From Brenneria goodwinii (GTDB lineage: Bacteria > Pseudomonadota > Gammaproteobacteria > Enterobacterales > Enterobacteriaceae), in assembly GCF_002291445.1 (NCBI RefSeq), contig NZ_CP014137.1, positions 2,542,001 to 2,606,000 on the forward strand: 64,000 bases of DNA, read 5' to 3'. A program made the position numbers and the translations under genes. Position 1 is the stretch's first letter. Each line of letters begins with the position of its first letter. Below, in pieces: positions 42,339 through 50,948 of this stretch. The notes below the pieces were generated by a model. The model was given only the letters and a program-made list of their open reading frames with translations, searched no databases and had not been told where the DNA came from.

Positions 42339-42515
42339 GTGTCGCTCATGCTGGCAAGCGGCGCCAGTGCGTTGAGCCGCCAGGTCATCGGCGTCACGCT
42401 CTTCGCCGGCAGACTGGCCGCCGCCGGCGTCGGCATACTGTTTATCCCGGCGTTATACTTGCACATTCAACGTCTGCGGAAGCGTTACCGGCAACGGCCG
42501 GCTGCCCGCCATTAA
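42339..42515 (+). pseudogene. 3' relic of an RND efflux pump gene
   Basis: The frame 42339-42515 reads as about 58 residues ending in a stop. It includes LMLASGASALSRQVIG, then LFAGRLAAAGVGILFIPALY and a basic tail. This pattern (small-residue loop, Arg, IG, then a last membrane span with FIPALY) is that of the extreme C-terminus of AcrB/MexB-type pumps. No start or upstream pump sequence remains, so it looks like the tail of a deleted gene, now lying between cutD and the AI-2E family gene. Confidence 0.5.
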
Positions 42516-42527
42516 AAGGAAATCGGC

Positions 42528-43568
42528 ATGAACATCACTGAACATACGCGCGACACCGTGTTAAAAGGCCTGTTGTTGCTGGCTTGCCTGGTGATTGTGG
42601 TAATCGGTATTTATCTGGCTGCGCCGGTTATCGTGCTGTTGTTGTTGGCGTTATTTCTGGTCATCGTCCTTGAGCCGCTTATCGTGATGATGTCACGGCT
42701 GGGCGTACCGCGCCTCGCGGCCATTGCGCTGCTGAGCGGCGGTCTATTGATGGCCCTGCTGCTCACATTGGCGAAAATCATGAACACGCTGCCAGAGCTC
42801 GCGATGATGATTACCCAGATGCGGGGGGTACTGGCGAATCATCTCATCGCCGGGCTGGAGCCGCTGGCGCGGGTGGGGCTGACGCTCACCCCCGAGCAAA
42901 TCATGACGTTACTCGACCCCAGCCAAATTTTGGGCATGATTACCCGGGCCGTCAGCCGGATATCAGAGATCCTGTCGGCCATACTGGTGGTATTCCTGAT
43001 GGTAATATTTATGTTGTTGGAGATGCCCTCGTTGATCGCCAAAAGCCGGAGCCTGTTACGGGATTCGCCAACCGGCATGGAGGCTATCCGTCAGGGCATC
43101 ACCTGCGTCACCCAGTATCTGGGCCTGAAGACGCTGATTAGCCTGCTGAGCGGTCTGGCGGTGTGGGCCGCCCTGCTGCTGCTGAACGTAAAGTTTGCCT
43201 TCATCTGGGGCGTACTGGCGTTTCTGCTGAATTTTATTCCGATTATTGGTTCGGTGATTGCCGCTATTCCGCCGGTGATCCAAGCGTTTGTGTTTAACGG
43301 CATCGGCGCCGGTTCACTGGTGTTGCTGGCGTATCTGCTCATTAACCTGATTGTGGGATGCCTGCTCGATCCCTATCTAATCGGGCGCAAACTCAATTTG
43401 TCCACCAGCGCGGTGATCGTATCGTTGCTGGTATGGCAAGGATTGCTGGGAATGACGGGCGTTTTATTGGCGGTGCCGCTCACCCTATCCGTCAAACTGG
43501 CGCTGGCGCAGATTAATGGCGGCGGCAAACTGAACGCCGACTCAATATCGGAGGAGAGACGCAGATAA
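42528..43568 (+). CDS. AI-2E family membrane transporter
   Basis: Inner-membrane protein of 346 aa of the AI-2E (UPF0118) family, with about seven or eight spans: two or three N-terminal ones (about 15-95), a soluble middle part, and C-terminal ones with the family pattern LAFLLNFIPIIGSVIAAIPPV (about 230-250) and GCLLDPYLIGRKLNLSTSAVIVS. Members include TqsA (autoinducer-2 export), YdiK, and Na+ or Li+/H+ antiporters, so the substrate is open. Ribosome site AAAGGAAATC lies before the ATG. Single gene. Confidence 0.85.
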   Translation: MNITEHTRDTVLKGLLLLACLVIVVIGIYLAAPVIVLLLLALFLVIVLEPLIVMMSRLGVPRLAAIALLSGGLLMALLLTLAKIMNTLPELAMMITQMRGVLANHLIAGLEPLARVGLTLTPEQIMTLLDPSQILGMITRAVSRISEILSAILVVFLMVIFMLLEMPSLIAKSRSLLRDSPTGMEAIRQGITCVTQYLGLKTLISLLSGLAVWAALLLLNVKFAFIWGVLAFLLNFIPIIGSVIAAIPPVIQAFVFNGIGAGSLVLLAYLLINLIVGCLLDPYLIGRKLNLSTSAVIVSLLVWQGLLGMTGVLLAVPLTLSVKLALAQINGGGKLNADSISEERRR

Positions 43569-43719
43569 AATCCCTGCGGCGATCCCAACGGGGCGAGGCC
43601 GGGAAACAGCGGCTCCGCACAGGCGACTTGAAGCCGCACGGGGATAAACTAGGCACTCAATCAATCTCCCGATATAATCATCGTTACGTGGCGAATCGTC
43701 TCTTTTAACAGGTAACTTG

Positions 43720-44544
43720 ATGATTTATATCATAGCGGAGGAGATCAGATTCAACCCTGATGATGGTACCCTGGGAAGCCATCAACATGATGATTTCATT
43801 AAACTCAGCATCCCCGCCTGCCGTTTGCTTGAACAACTGCTGACTTCCGGCGGGGAAACGCTGGGCCGCGAATATTTGCTGACCGAGGTATGGGATAAAT
43901 ACGGTCTGCGCGGCACCAACAGCAATCTTAACCAATATATCAGCATATTACGGCGCGCCTTGGCCGGCTATGGCTGCGACAATCTGATTATTACCATTCC
44001 GAAAATCGGCTTTCGTCTCAACACCGATATTTCGCTACGGCGCGATGATCCCCCGTCATCCCAACCCGTACCCCAAGCGTTGCCCGCCGAGCCGTCGCCG
44101 TTCGCAGAGGAAGCCGCGCCGCTGCCCGCAGTACGGCCCCACACAGCAGCGGCGCGCAAAGCCGGTAACACCCCAAAGAAAACCTGGTTTCTGATTTTGC
44201 TTATCGCTTTCAGCATGCTGATACTGGGATTGTTGCTGCTTCAGTTCGGCGATACCCTGCAAGAGCGGGAGATTGAACCGGTTAACAGTACGTTTCAGGA
44301 GAACTGTAATGTCACTTATCTCAAAAATGCGGACAGCAAAGATCGGGAAGCCATTAACCAACAGATCATAAGAATTCTGCGTGACAACAAATTACAGTGC
44401 GACAAAAACCGAAGAATTATTTTCGATAATTATACGTCTTACTCCACGCAAAGTTATGGACGCACCCTGTTGTCGTTCTGCCAACTGGGGATAAAACAAG
44501 AAATTATCTCCTGCGATAATTTTTACTATTACGACTGGAAATAA
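43720..44544 (+). CDS. CadC/ToxR-like membrane-bound winged-helix regulator (MarT-like)
   Basis: One-span regulator of 274 aa. The N-terminal OmpR/PhoB-type winged helix (about 1-108) includes GRETLLTEVW-like sequence (LGREYLLTEVWDKYGLRGTNSNLNQY) and KIGFRLN. A Pro/Ala-rich linker (about 113-145) leads to a membrane span (about 150-172) and a short periplasmic domain with cysteines. I start at ATG 43720; a TTG directly before is also in frame. It is followed by a FidL-like gene, the same pair as marT-fidL in Salmonella and yqeI-yqeJ in E. coli. Its targets are unknown here. Confidence 0.78.
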   Translation: MIYIIAEEIRFNPDDGTLGSHQHDDFIKLSIPACRLLEQLLTSGGETLGREYLLTEVWDKYGLRGTNSNLNQYISILRRALAGYGCDNLIITIPKIGFRLNTDISLRRDDPPSSQPVPQALPAEPSPFAEEAAPLPAVRPHTAAARKAGNTPKKTWFLILLIAFSMLILGLLLLQFGDTLQEREIEPVNSTFQENCNVTYLKNADSKDREAINQQIIRILRDNKLQCDKNRRIIFDNYTSYSTQSYGRTLLSFCQLGIKQEIISCDNFYYYDWK

Positions 44545-44546
44545 CG

Positions 44547-45038
44547 TTGAAAAGATTCAGAGTCCATATCGCCATCGCCATGGGGCTGCTGTTGCTGCTG
44601 ACTATCCTGTTTATCGTGATTTCGTCTCATCGGCAAATCGCCTGGCCGTTTAAATGTTCGGCGTTTACCCGCTACGATTTGAATCGGGACGGGCATAATC
44701 TGGAGTTTTATCTGGCGCAAGACCTGCGTTTTCAGAACAATGACTCGGGCTATTTTTTACTGAACGGCCGCGCGGTCGATCAGGGGAAAGCTACGGTTCT
44801 CAATCGCACTATCTATCTAACGCAGGGTGGAAGAATAGATAGCGATACCTTCCGCTATCATATTAGCAGGATCGTCGCCTCGCCTACCGATAATACCCCG
44901 GACACGGTGTTCAATCAGTTACTTGCGGAGTTTACCTCCGACAGTACGCGGTTACAGCTGGACACAATACACATTCAGGACAAGGCTTACCTGATTGGCG
45001 GCCCCATTTCCTACCTTTTCACCTGCGCGGCCTACTGA
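44547..45038 (+). CDS. FidL-like membrane protein
   Basis: Membrane-anchored protein of 163 aa with one N-terminal span (about 8-27) and a periplasmic domain containing two cysteines (KCSAFTRYD and the C-terminal TCAAY). It resembles FidL/YqeJ-type partners of membrane-bound winged-helix regulators, probably modulating the upstream protein. Translation appears to begin at TTG, 2 bp after the previous stop, with GGAA as ribosome site. Function is inferred mainly from the gene pair. Confidence 0.65.
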   Translation: MKRFRVHIAIAMGLLLLLTILFIVISSHRQIAWPFKCSAFTRYDLNRDGHNLEFYLAQDLRFQNNDSGYFLLNGRAVDQGKATVLNRTIYLTQGGRIDSDTFRYHISRIVASPTDNTPDTVFNQLLAEFTSDSTRLQLDTIHIQDKAYLIGGPISYLFTCAAY

Positions 45039-45138
45039 ATCGGAAAATCAGCATGTCTATCAAGATTATCCCGCCACAGTACGCACAGCAGTTGGGTTGC
45101 TCGAAAACGACGTGCGGTTGAGCAGAAAAAGCGCCGGA

Positions 45139-45777
45139 TCAAATAGTGACGAACAACAAACGGATCGCGAAACCAATTAATATCACCCCCATAAACCGCT
45201 CAAACCAGTACCCCTGCCTTACAAACCGCTGACGAACCGACGGACTGGAAAAAAGCACGCTGACCAAGACAAACCATGCCGCATTGACCGAACACATCCA
45301 TAGGCCATACAGTATTTGTATCGACACCGGCGTGGCGCTGCTCACCACCGTGGTAAAGACCGCCAGGAAAAACAGCGTCGCCTTCGGATTAGTCGCATTG
45401 GTCATGAATCCCATCAGGAAGGCTTTTCGTCTGCCCTGCGGCTGCGGCGCAATATCTCCCGAATCCAGGACGTTCATATTGGTCGGCTTGCTCTTTACGA
45501 AATGGATGCCCAGATAGATGATGTACGCCCCGCCGACAAACTTGGCGATGGACATCAGCCAGGGCGTGGCATGCATCAGCGCGCTGATGCCGACCAGCGT
45601 ATAAATGATATGGACCGACATCCCGACCCCGATCCCGATAGCCGTGTAAATGCCGGCCCGGCGGCCAAATCTTACACTCTGCCGAATCGTCACCGCGAAG
45701 TCCGGACCCGGCGCGACAACGGCCAGAAAGTGAATCAACGCCAGTCCCAAAAACTCACTCCAGTAGCTATGCAACAT
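45139..45777 (-). CDS. LysE/RhtB-family amino-acid exporter
   Basis: Inner-membrane exporter of 212 aa with about six spans. The signature is HFLAVVAPGPDFAVTIRQSVRFGRRAG (about 17-43), followed by GGAYIIYLG in span 3 and a basic loop. The RhtB group exports homoserine, threonine, lysine or related compounds. It is divergent from a LysR gene with 171 bp between the starts, a usual arrangement for LysR-controlled exporters. Convergent with the FidL-like gene. Confidence 0.87.
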   Translation of the reverse strand: MLHSYWSEFLGLALIHFLAVVAPGPDFAVTIRQSVRFGRRAGIYTAIGIGVGMSVHIIYTLVGISALMHATPWLMSIAKFVGGAYIIYLGIHFVKSKPTNMNVLDSGDIAPQPQGRRKAFLMGFMTNATNPKATLFFLAVFTTVVSSATPVSIQILYGLWMCSVNAAWFVLVSVLFSSPSVRQRFVRQGYWFERFMGVILIGFAIRLLFVTI

Positions 45778-45948
45778 ACCGGCTCCCTTGCGCTAAGCAT
45801 TGAATAACTCCAGCGTCGCCGGCCAGGCTACGGCCGGAAAGAGATAAACGTTCCACCATCTTTCATTTCCCCTTATCGCGTTTTTTTTCATTGTATGGGA
45901 TGCAACTTGCCGCGATAATCCATCACAAAACCAAATAACTTTTTCCTC

Positions 45949-46944
45949 ATGAGCACAAATAAAACACTGACCCTGATGGGTGAAATGGCGGTTTTTGTGA
46001 AGGTGGTGGAAACCGGCAGTTTTTCGGAAGCGGCGCGCCAGCTGGCGGCGACGCCTTCAGCCATCAGCCGTTCCGTTTCAAGGCTGGAAAAAGCGCTGGG
46101 TACCCGCCTGTTGCAGAGAACAACGCGCAAGCTGCGTCTAAGCGAGAGCGGGCAAGAGGTCTACGTCCACAGTCTGGCGATGGTGAATGCCGCTCAGGCG
46201 GCGATGGCGGTATCAGGAAGATTAGACCATGAACCACAGGGCATCGTGAGACTCAGCACGCCGAAAGCGGTGGGGCGTTTCGTGATCCACCCCCATATGC
46301 CGGACTTCCTCGCCCGTTACCCGAAAGTGGATGTCAACCTGCTGCTTGACGACCGCTATGTGGATCTGATCGACGATCGGATCGATCTGGCTATCCGCAT
46401 CACCGACCAGCCGCCGCCGGGATTGATGGGCCGGCGTCTGCTGAATATCGAGCATATGCTGTGCGCAACGCCCCAATATCTTGCGCAACATGGGACGCCG
46501 CAACACCCGCACGATCTGAAAGCCCACAGCTGTATCTACCTTGGCGAAGAGCCGGGCGACTCACGGTGGAAATTCCGTCAAGGGAATAAGCAGGTCAGCG
46601 TGGATGTGCACGGCCGCTATGCGGCGAATCATACCGGCGTCAGGCTGGATGCGGTATTGCATCACATCGGCATCGGCAGTCTGCCCTATTTCACCGCCAG
46701 ACATGCGCTACAGCAGGGGCTGGTGGTTCAGGTTCTGCCAGATTGGACATTCAGAAACAATTACTGCGGCGAACTCTGGATACTTTACCCCCCGACACGG
46801 CATCTGCCGTCCAAACTCAGCGTACTGGTTCAATTTCTGGCTGAACGCCTGAGCAAAGAACCCACGCTGGGGAAAATGACCGTCACCGGCAAAGAGGAAA
46901 CGCCGCCGGCGGATCCGTATGAGTTTCCGGAAGCCGATCGGTGA
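45949..46944 (+). CDS. LysR-family transcriptional regulator
   Basis: LysR-type regulator of 331 aa with the N-terminal helix-turn-helix (about 10-70; TGSFSEAARQLAATPSAISRSVSRLEKALGTRLLQR) and a PBP2-fold effector domain (about 100-300). It resembles the CrgA/YhjC-like group. Divergent from the LysE-family exporter, which it probably controls. No clear ribosome site precedes the ATG; an ATG nine codons later is an alternative. The C-terminal tail (about 305-331) is Pro/Glu-rich and not part of the fold. Confidence 0.87.
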   Translation: MSTNKTLTLMGEMAVFVKVVETGSFSEAARQLAATPSAISRSVSRLEKALGTRLLQRTTRKLRLSESGQEVYVHSLAMVNAAQAAMAVSGRLDHEPQGIVRLSTPKAVGRFVIHPHMPDFLARYPKVDVNLLLDDRYVDLIDDRIDLAIRITDQPPPGLMGRRLLNIEHMLCATPQYLAQHGTPQHPHDLKAHSCIYLGEEPGDSRWKFRQGNKQVSVDVHGRYAANHTGVRLDAVLHHIGIGSLPYFTARHALQQGLVVQVLPDWTFRNNYCGELWILYPPTRHLPSKLSVLVQFLAERLSKEPTLGKMTVTGKEETPPADPYEFPEADR

Positions 46945-46991
46945 CCCGGAGCTTGCGTCTGATCACTCGATAGCGGCCGCGGCGGCGTGCC

Positions 46992-47025
46992 GCGGTTGCG
47001 GCCCGGAACGCCATGCCGCAACCGC
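46992..47025. terminator. 11-bp palindrome between convergent genes
   Basis: GCGGTTGCGGC (46992-47002) and GCCGCAACCGC (47015-47025) pair perfectly, between the LysR gene (plus) and the M24 gene (minus). No T-run; likely a bidirectional transcription end. Confidence 0.6.
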
Positions 47026-47035
47026 AATAGCGTTA

Positions 47036-48175
47036 CTACGCAATAAACAGCTGGCGCGGCGCCTGAGTTAGGCGAACATGCCCCTGCTCAGTAATGGCAA
47101 TGGTTTCACTGAACGCGATCCCTTGCGCATAAATATACATATGGAACACCATTCCCGGTTTCAGGATCCATTCGGCGTTCGGTAAAAACACCCGGCTGAA
47201 GTCGCTGGTATGGGGGGTATAACGCGAATAATACCCCAGTGTATAGCCGGTGATACCGCCATAGTCTTGCCGCAATCCCGCTTCAAGTACCGCATTGCGG
47301 GCCAGCGCATCAATATCTTTCGCCACCGCGCCTGGGCGCATAGCCGCAAGCTGGGCGTCCTGAATGTCAATCAGTTGAGCGGCGATATCTTTCTGCCGTT
47401 GCGATGCCTTGCCGACGATCGCCGGACGCATCAACCGGGCGCTGTACCCATGCAAAATGGATACTAACTCCATATGGACAATTTCTCCCTCGGCTAAAGG
47501 CGTATTATGCAAATTGCCGTGTAAAAAGCTGTTCCCGACGCCGGTGGTGATAATGCCATAACGGGCCGAGTCCAAACCGTTGCGCATAAAGACCTGATGC
47601 ACAACGGCCGCCGCATCTCGTCCGCTCTTCCCTACGCCTAATTCCGCAACAGCGGCCGACAGTGCGATATCGCCCACTTTGGCCGCCTTGGCGATATAGT
47701 CAATCTCCTGTGGCGTTTTGCACTCCCGTAACAATTCCAGCACGCCGGAGAAATCACGGAAAGGCCGGGATGGGAAGTAGCTTTGCAGGCGATTAAAACG
47801 CTTCACCGTCATACAGTAAGAATCAAAATCGATGCCGATATTCAGCTGGTCCCAGCCCCGCTCAATAATCGTGCTGACCAGCACCTCAATGGGATCTTGC
47901 CAGTCGGCAAAGGTTACGGTATCCGTTATCCAGCTATTTTCCTGAAAGGTATGCTCGTCCATGGCCCGAAAGATCATGAGCGGCTCGCCTTCCAGCGGTA
48001 ATAAACACGCCCGGTACATATTTTCAGACACACTGAATCCGGTCAGATAAAACAGAAACTCCGTCTGATCGATCACCAGCAGACTAATATCCTTCTCACG
48101 CATATAAGCGCGGATTTTTTCCGCCCGCTGATGATACTCGGCCAGTGTAAAAATAAGATTCTTATGATTCCCCAT
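47036..48175 (-). CDS. M24-fold hydrolase, creatinase/ectoine-hydrolase-like
   Basis: Pita-bread (M24) protein of 379 aa with the creatinase N-terminal domain (about 10-150) and catalytic domain (about 160-375). The usual metal-binding Asp pair of aminopeptidases is replaced: where peptidases have DxG...GYxxD, this protein has GEIVHMELVSILHGYSARLMRP, as in creatinase and DoeA-type ectoine hydrolases. A histidine (FLHGNLHN, about 225) matches the catalytic His region of creatinase. So it is probably a C-N hydrolase of a small guanidino, amide or ectoine-like compound, not a dipeptidase. Last gene of the ABC operon (27 bp after the permease); ribosome site GGGGA. The substrate is presumably what the ABC system imports. 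Confidence 0.75.
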   Translation of the reverse strand: MGNHKNLIFTLAEYHQRAEKIRAYMREKDISLLVIDQTEFLFYLTGFSVSENMYRACLLPLEGEPLMIFRAMDEHTFQENSWITDTVTFADWQDPIEVLVSTIIERGWDQLNIGIDFDSYCMTVKRFNRLQSYFPSRPFRDFSGVLELLRECKTPQEIDYIAKAAKVGDIALSAAVAELGVGKSGRDAAAVVHQVFMRNGLDSARYGIITTGVGNSFLHGNLHNTPLAEGEIVHMELVSILHGYSARLMRPAIVGKASQRQKDIAAQLIDIQDAQLAAMRPGAVAKDIDALARNAVLEAGLRQDYGGITGYTLGYYSRYTPHTSDFSRVFLPNAEWILKPGMVFHMYIYAQGIAFSETIAITEQGHVRLTQAPRQLFIA

Positions 48176-48202
48176 GCTATCCCCGTAAAAGTGACAACGT
48201 TA

Positions 48203-48982
48203 TTATCGCTGTTTTGTTAAAAAATTAGCCGCAAGTAAAAATACAATAGTAATCAGCACCAACAGTACGCTCACCGCCGCAATCGTCGGATCAAGCTCAA
48301 ACTGCACGCTATTCCATATGCGCACGGATAGCGTCTGTACACTGTTGCCCGCCATAAACAATGCGATTAACAGCTCATCAAAAGAGCTAAGAAACGAAAA
48401 AATCGCGGCGGATATGATGCCCGGCGCCGCCAGGGGAAAAGTAATCCGCCGAAATACGGTGAAGTTACCGGCGCCGAGGCTCATCGCCGAATATTCAAGC
48501 TGGCTGTCTATCCCTTGTAAGGTAGACGAAATAATGATCGTCGCCACCGGCAAGGCAATAATCGCATGGCCGATAATAATCGCGCTGATGCTGTTAAAAA
48601 CATCGACATCAGAAAAGAAAAAGAACAACGCGAGCGCCGAGATAATATTCGGCACGATCATGGGAAGCAATATCAGCACATAGATGATTTTCTTACCGCT
48701 AAAACGGTAGCGAACTAATGCCAGCGCCATCAGCAGGCTGAATACCATCGCCAGCAGCGTGGACATTACCGAGATACGAAAACTCAGCCACAGCGAATCC
48801 AGCCAGTCCGGATTTGTCAGCACTCTTTCCATCCAACGCAGGGAGAAACCGCTGGGAGGAAAGGTCAAATAAGCCGTTTGACTGAATGCCAACGGGAAAA
48901 TAATGATAATGGGCAACGCCAGAAATAACAGCACCAGTATCGCTATCGTCAGCGAGAACAGCCCCGGTTTAATGGTATTCAT
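48203..48982 (-). CDS. polyamine-type ABC transporter permease (PotC-like)
   Basis: Inner-membrane permease of 259 aa with about six spans and the coupling loop EYSAMSLGAGNFTVFRRITFPLAAPGI (about 160-186). The WMERVLTNPDWLDSLWLSFRI N-terminal pattern matches PotC/PhnV-type permeases of polyamine and aminophosphonate importers. It overlaps the preceding permease by 4 bp and pairs with it. Confidence 0.87.
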   Translation of the reverse strand: MNTIKPGLFSLTIAILVLLFLALPIIIIFPLAFSQTAYLTFPPSGFSLRWMERVLTNPDWLDSLWLSFRISVMSTLLAMVFSLLMALALVRYRFSGKKIIYVLILLPMIVPNIISALALFFFFSDVDVFNSISAIIIGHAIIALPVATIIISSTLQGIDSQLEYSAMSLGAGNFTVFRRITFPLAAPGIISAAIFSFLSSFDELLIALFMAGNSVQTLSVRIWNSVQFELDPTIAAVSVLLVLITIVFLLAANFLTKQR

Positions 48983-49830
48983 CGCTTGGCCTCAAACAAC
49001 TGCTCTAATCCAACCACTCGTTGATAAAACCAGAATAACAGAAGCGTACAGATCAGCAGCACCGTGGACAGCGCGGAACCGAAGCCCCAGTCGAAATAGG
49101 TTTCGATCTGGCTTTCAATCACCATCGAAATCATCGTCTGCTGCGGGCCGCCCATCAGCGCGGGCGTAATGAAAAAACCCAGCGAAAGAATAAACACCAG
49201 CAATCCGCCCGCCGCCACGCCCGGCAAAGAGAGCGGAACAATAATCCGCCAGAAAGCGCGGCTGCGCGACGCTCCCAGGCTTTCCGCCACATTCAGCAAA
49301 CTGAGATCGATCCCGCGCATCACGCTATAGAGCGCCAGAATCATGTAAGGCAGCAGGATATAGGTCATCCCGATCAGCACGCCCGTTGAGGAGTACATCA
49401 GTTTTAGCGGCTGGCTGACTAAACCGGCGGCGATCAGTAGCTGATTGACCACGCCTTCCGTTCCCAGCAGCACCATCCAGGCGTAGGTACGCACCAGCAC
49501 GCTGGTAAAGTAAGGAATAATCACCAGAATCAGAAAGATATTCGCCGTGCGGGGTTTCAGCCTTACCAGAACCCAGGCCAGCGGATAACCCAGCAATAAG
49601 GTGCTTAAGGTCACCCACAGGGAAATACGCAGAGTGATCCACAAGACGTTTATCCAGACCGGCTCCTGGACGATGCGCAGATAGTGTTTCCAGGTAAAAT
49701 CCGGGCTGTAGAAGCTGAAACTCAGCATCTTTATCAACGGACAGATAAAGAATATCAGCAGCGCCAGCAACGATGGCGCTAGCAGCAGCCAGGGCTTCCA
49801 GCTACGCCGAGCCTGTATCGACAGCCTCAT
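48979..49830 (-). CDS. polyamine-type ABC transporter permease (PotB-like)
   Basis: Inner-membrane permease of 283 aa with about six spans, the PotB-like segment DFTWKHYLRIVQEPVWINVLW, and the coupling loop NVAESLGASRSRAFWRIIVPLSLPGV (about 187-212). It overlaps both neighbours by 4 bp, so the transporter genes are translationally coupled. Confidence 0.87.
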   Translation of the reverse strand: MRLSIQARRSWKPWLLLAPSLLALLIFFICPLIKMLSFSFYSPDFTWKHYLRIVQEPVWINVLWITLRISLWVTLSTLLLGYPLAWVLVRLKPRTANIFLILVIIPYFTSVLVRTYAWMVLLGTEGVVNQLLIAAGLVSQPLKLMYSSTGVLIGMTYILLPYMILALYSVMRGIDLSLLNVAESLGASRSRAFWRIIVPLSLPGVAAGGLLVFILSLGFFITPALMGGPQQTMISMVIESQIETYFDWGFGSALSTVLLICTLLLFWFYQRVVGLEQLFEAKR

Positions 49831-50948
49831 GGCTCCCTCTCACCGGCAATAAACCACAGGCTTTCCGACTGCCAGCCGAGCGAGACGGCCATGCCCGGGG
49901 TTATTCCCTTTTCCAGATCGATATTCTGCGCCTGAACCAATAACTCCGTGCCGTCGTTAAGCCGCACGGTGACTTTTACCGTATGGCCCAGATACAGCAC
50001 CTCGTGGATAATCGCGGCAATCGGTAGCTGACCGGCCCCCGCCAGACGAATTTTCTCCGGCCGCAATACCGCGTAAACCCGCTGCCCGCAAGTCAGATGG
50101 CTGACGCCCTGCCCGCTGACCCGCTCGCCGCTATCCAACCTGACGTCATAGCCTGCCGAATGGAGCGCTTCGATATGGCCGCCAGTAAAATTGGATTGCC
50201 CGATAAATTCGGCGACCCAGCGGTTTTCCGGCTTTTCATAAAGGGATTGGGGCGTGTCAATCTGTGCAATCCGGCCATCCTGCATTACAGCAATACGATC
50301 GGAAAGCGTGAGAGCTTCCTCCTGATCGTGGGTAACAAACAGGACGGTAGAGCCGCTCGACATATGCAGACGCTTCAGCTCCAACTGCATATGTTCACGT
50401 AGTTTTTTATCCAGCGCCCCCAGCGGTTCATCCATTAACAGCGCCTGAGGTTCGAATATCAACGCCCTCGCCAGGGCGATCCGCTGTTGCTGTCCGCCGG
50501 ATAACTCTCGCGGCAGACGCTGCCCTTTATCCGCCAGTTGCACCATTTCCAGCGCGTCCGCCACCTTTTGTCCGATCACGCTCGGCGCTATCCCGCGCAT
50601 TTCCAGAGGAAATGCCAGATTGCGAAAAACGGAAAGATGGGGAAACAAAGAATAATTCTGGAAGACCACCCCCAGATTGCGCTTGGCGGGAGGAAAATCG
50701 GTGACATTCTCGCCGCCGATCAGGATCCGGCCGGAAGTCGGCGTGGTAAAACCGCCAACCATCATCAGCGTGGTGGTTTTTCCCGATCCGCTGGCCCCCA
50801 GTAGCGTGACAAATTCGCCGGGTTCGACCGTCAAATGCAGATTATCTACCGCGGCCGTGCGGCCAAAACGCCGGGTTAAGCCTTCCAGGCGAAGTTCCGT
50901 TCCCACCGTTGAACGCCGGGAACGGCGTGACAAGTCAGCAACACCCAT
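49827..50948 (-). CDS. polyamine-type ABC transporter ATPase (PotA-like)
   Basis: Cytoplasmic ATP-binding protein of 373 aa. It has Walker A GASGSGKTT, Q-loop VFQNYSLFPH, signature LSGGQQQRIALARAL, Walker B LLMDEPLGALD and switch His in FVTHDQEEAL, followed by a C-terminal TOBE domain (about 280-365). I chose the ATG at 50948, which overlaps the binding-protein stop (TAATG); ten further codons upstream stay open inside that gene. It powers the two permeases downstream. Confidence 0.92.
   Translation of the reverse strand: MGVADLSRRSRRSTVGTELRLEGLTRRFGRTAAVDNLHLTVEPGEFVTLLGASGSGKTTTLMMVGGFTTPTSGRILIGGENVTDFPPAKRNLGVVFQNYSLFPHLSVFRNLAFPLEMRGIAPSVIGQKVADALEMVQLADKGQRLPRELSGGQQQRIALARALIFEPQALLMDEPLGALDKKLREHMQLELKRLHMSSGSTVLFVTHDQEEALTLSDRIAVMQDGRIAQIDTPQSLYEKPENRWVAEFIGQSNFTGGHIEALHSAGYDVRLDSGERVSGQGVSHLTCGQRVYAVLRPEKIRLAGAGQLPIAAIIHEVLYLGHTVKVTVRLNDGTELLVQAQNIDLEKGITPGMAVSLGWQSESLWFIAGEREP

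Noticed and set aside
43575..43646. Long-range inverted repeat ATCCCTGCGGC...GCCGCACGGGGAT after the AI-2E gene as a terminator
   Set aside because: Imperfect arms, about 50-nt loop and no T-run; not strong enough to list.
45053..45121. 22-codon frame after the FidL-like gene
   Set aside because: Too short to support; no conserved feature or neighbour link.
32201..48175. A creatinine-to-sarcosine pathway formed by the creatininase-family gene and the creatinase-like gene
   Set aside because: The genes are 14 kb apart in different units with different control; both families are broad, so a joint pathway is not supported by context.
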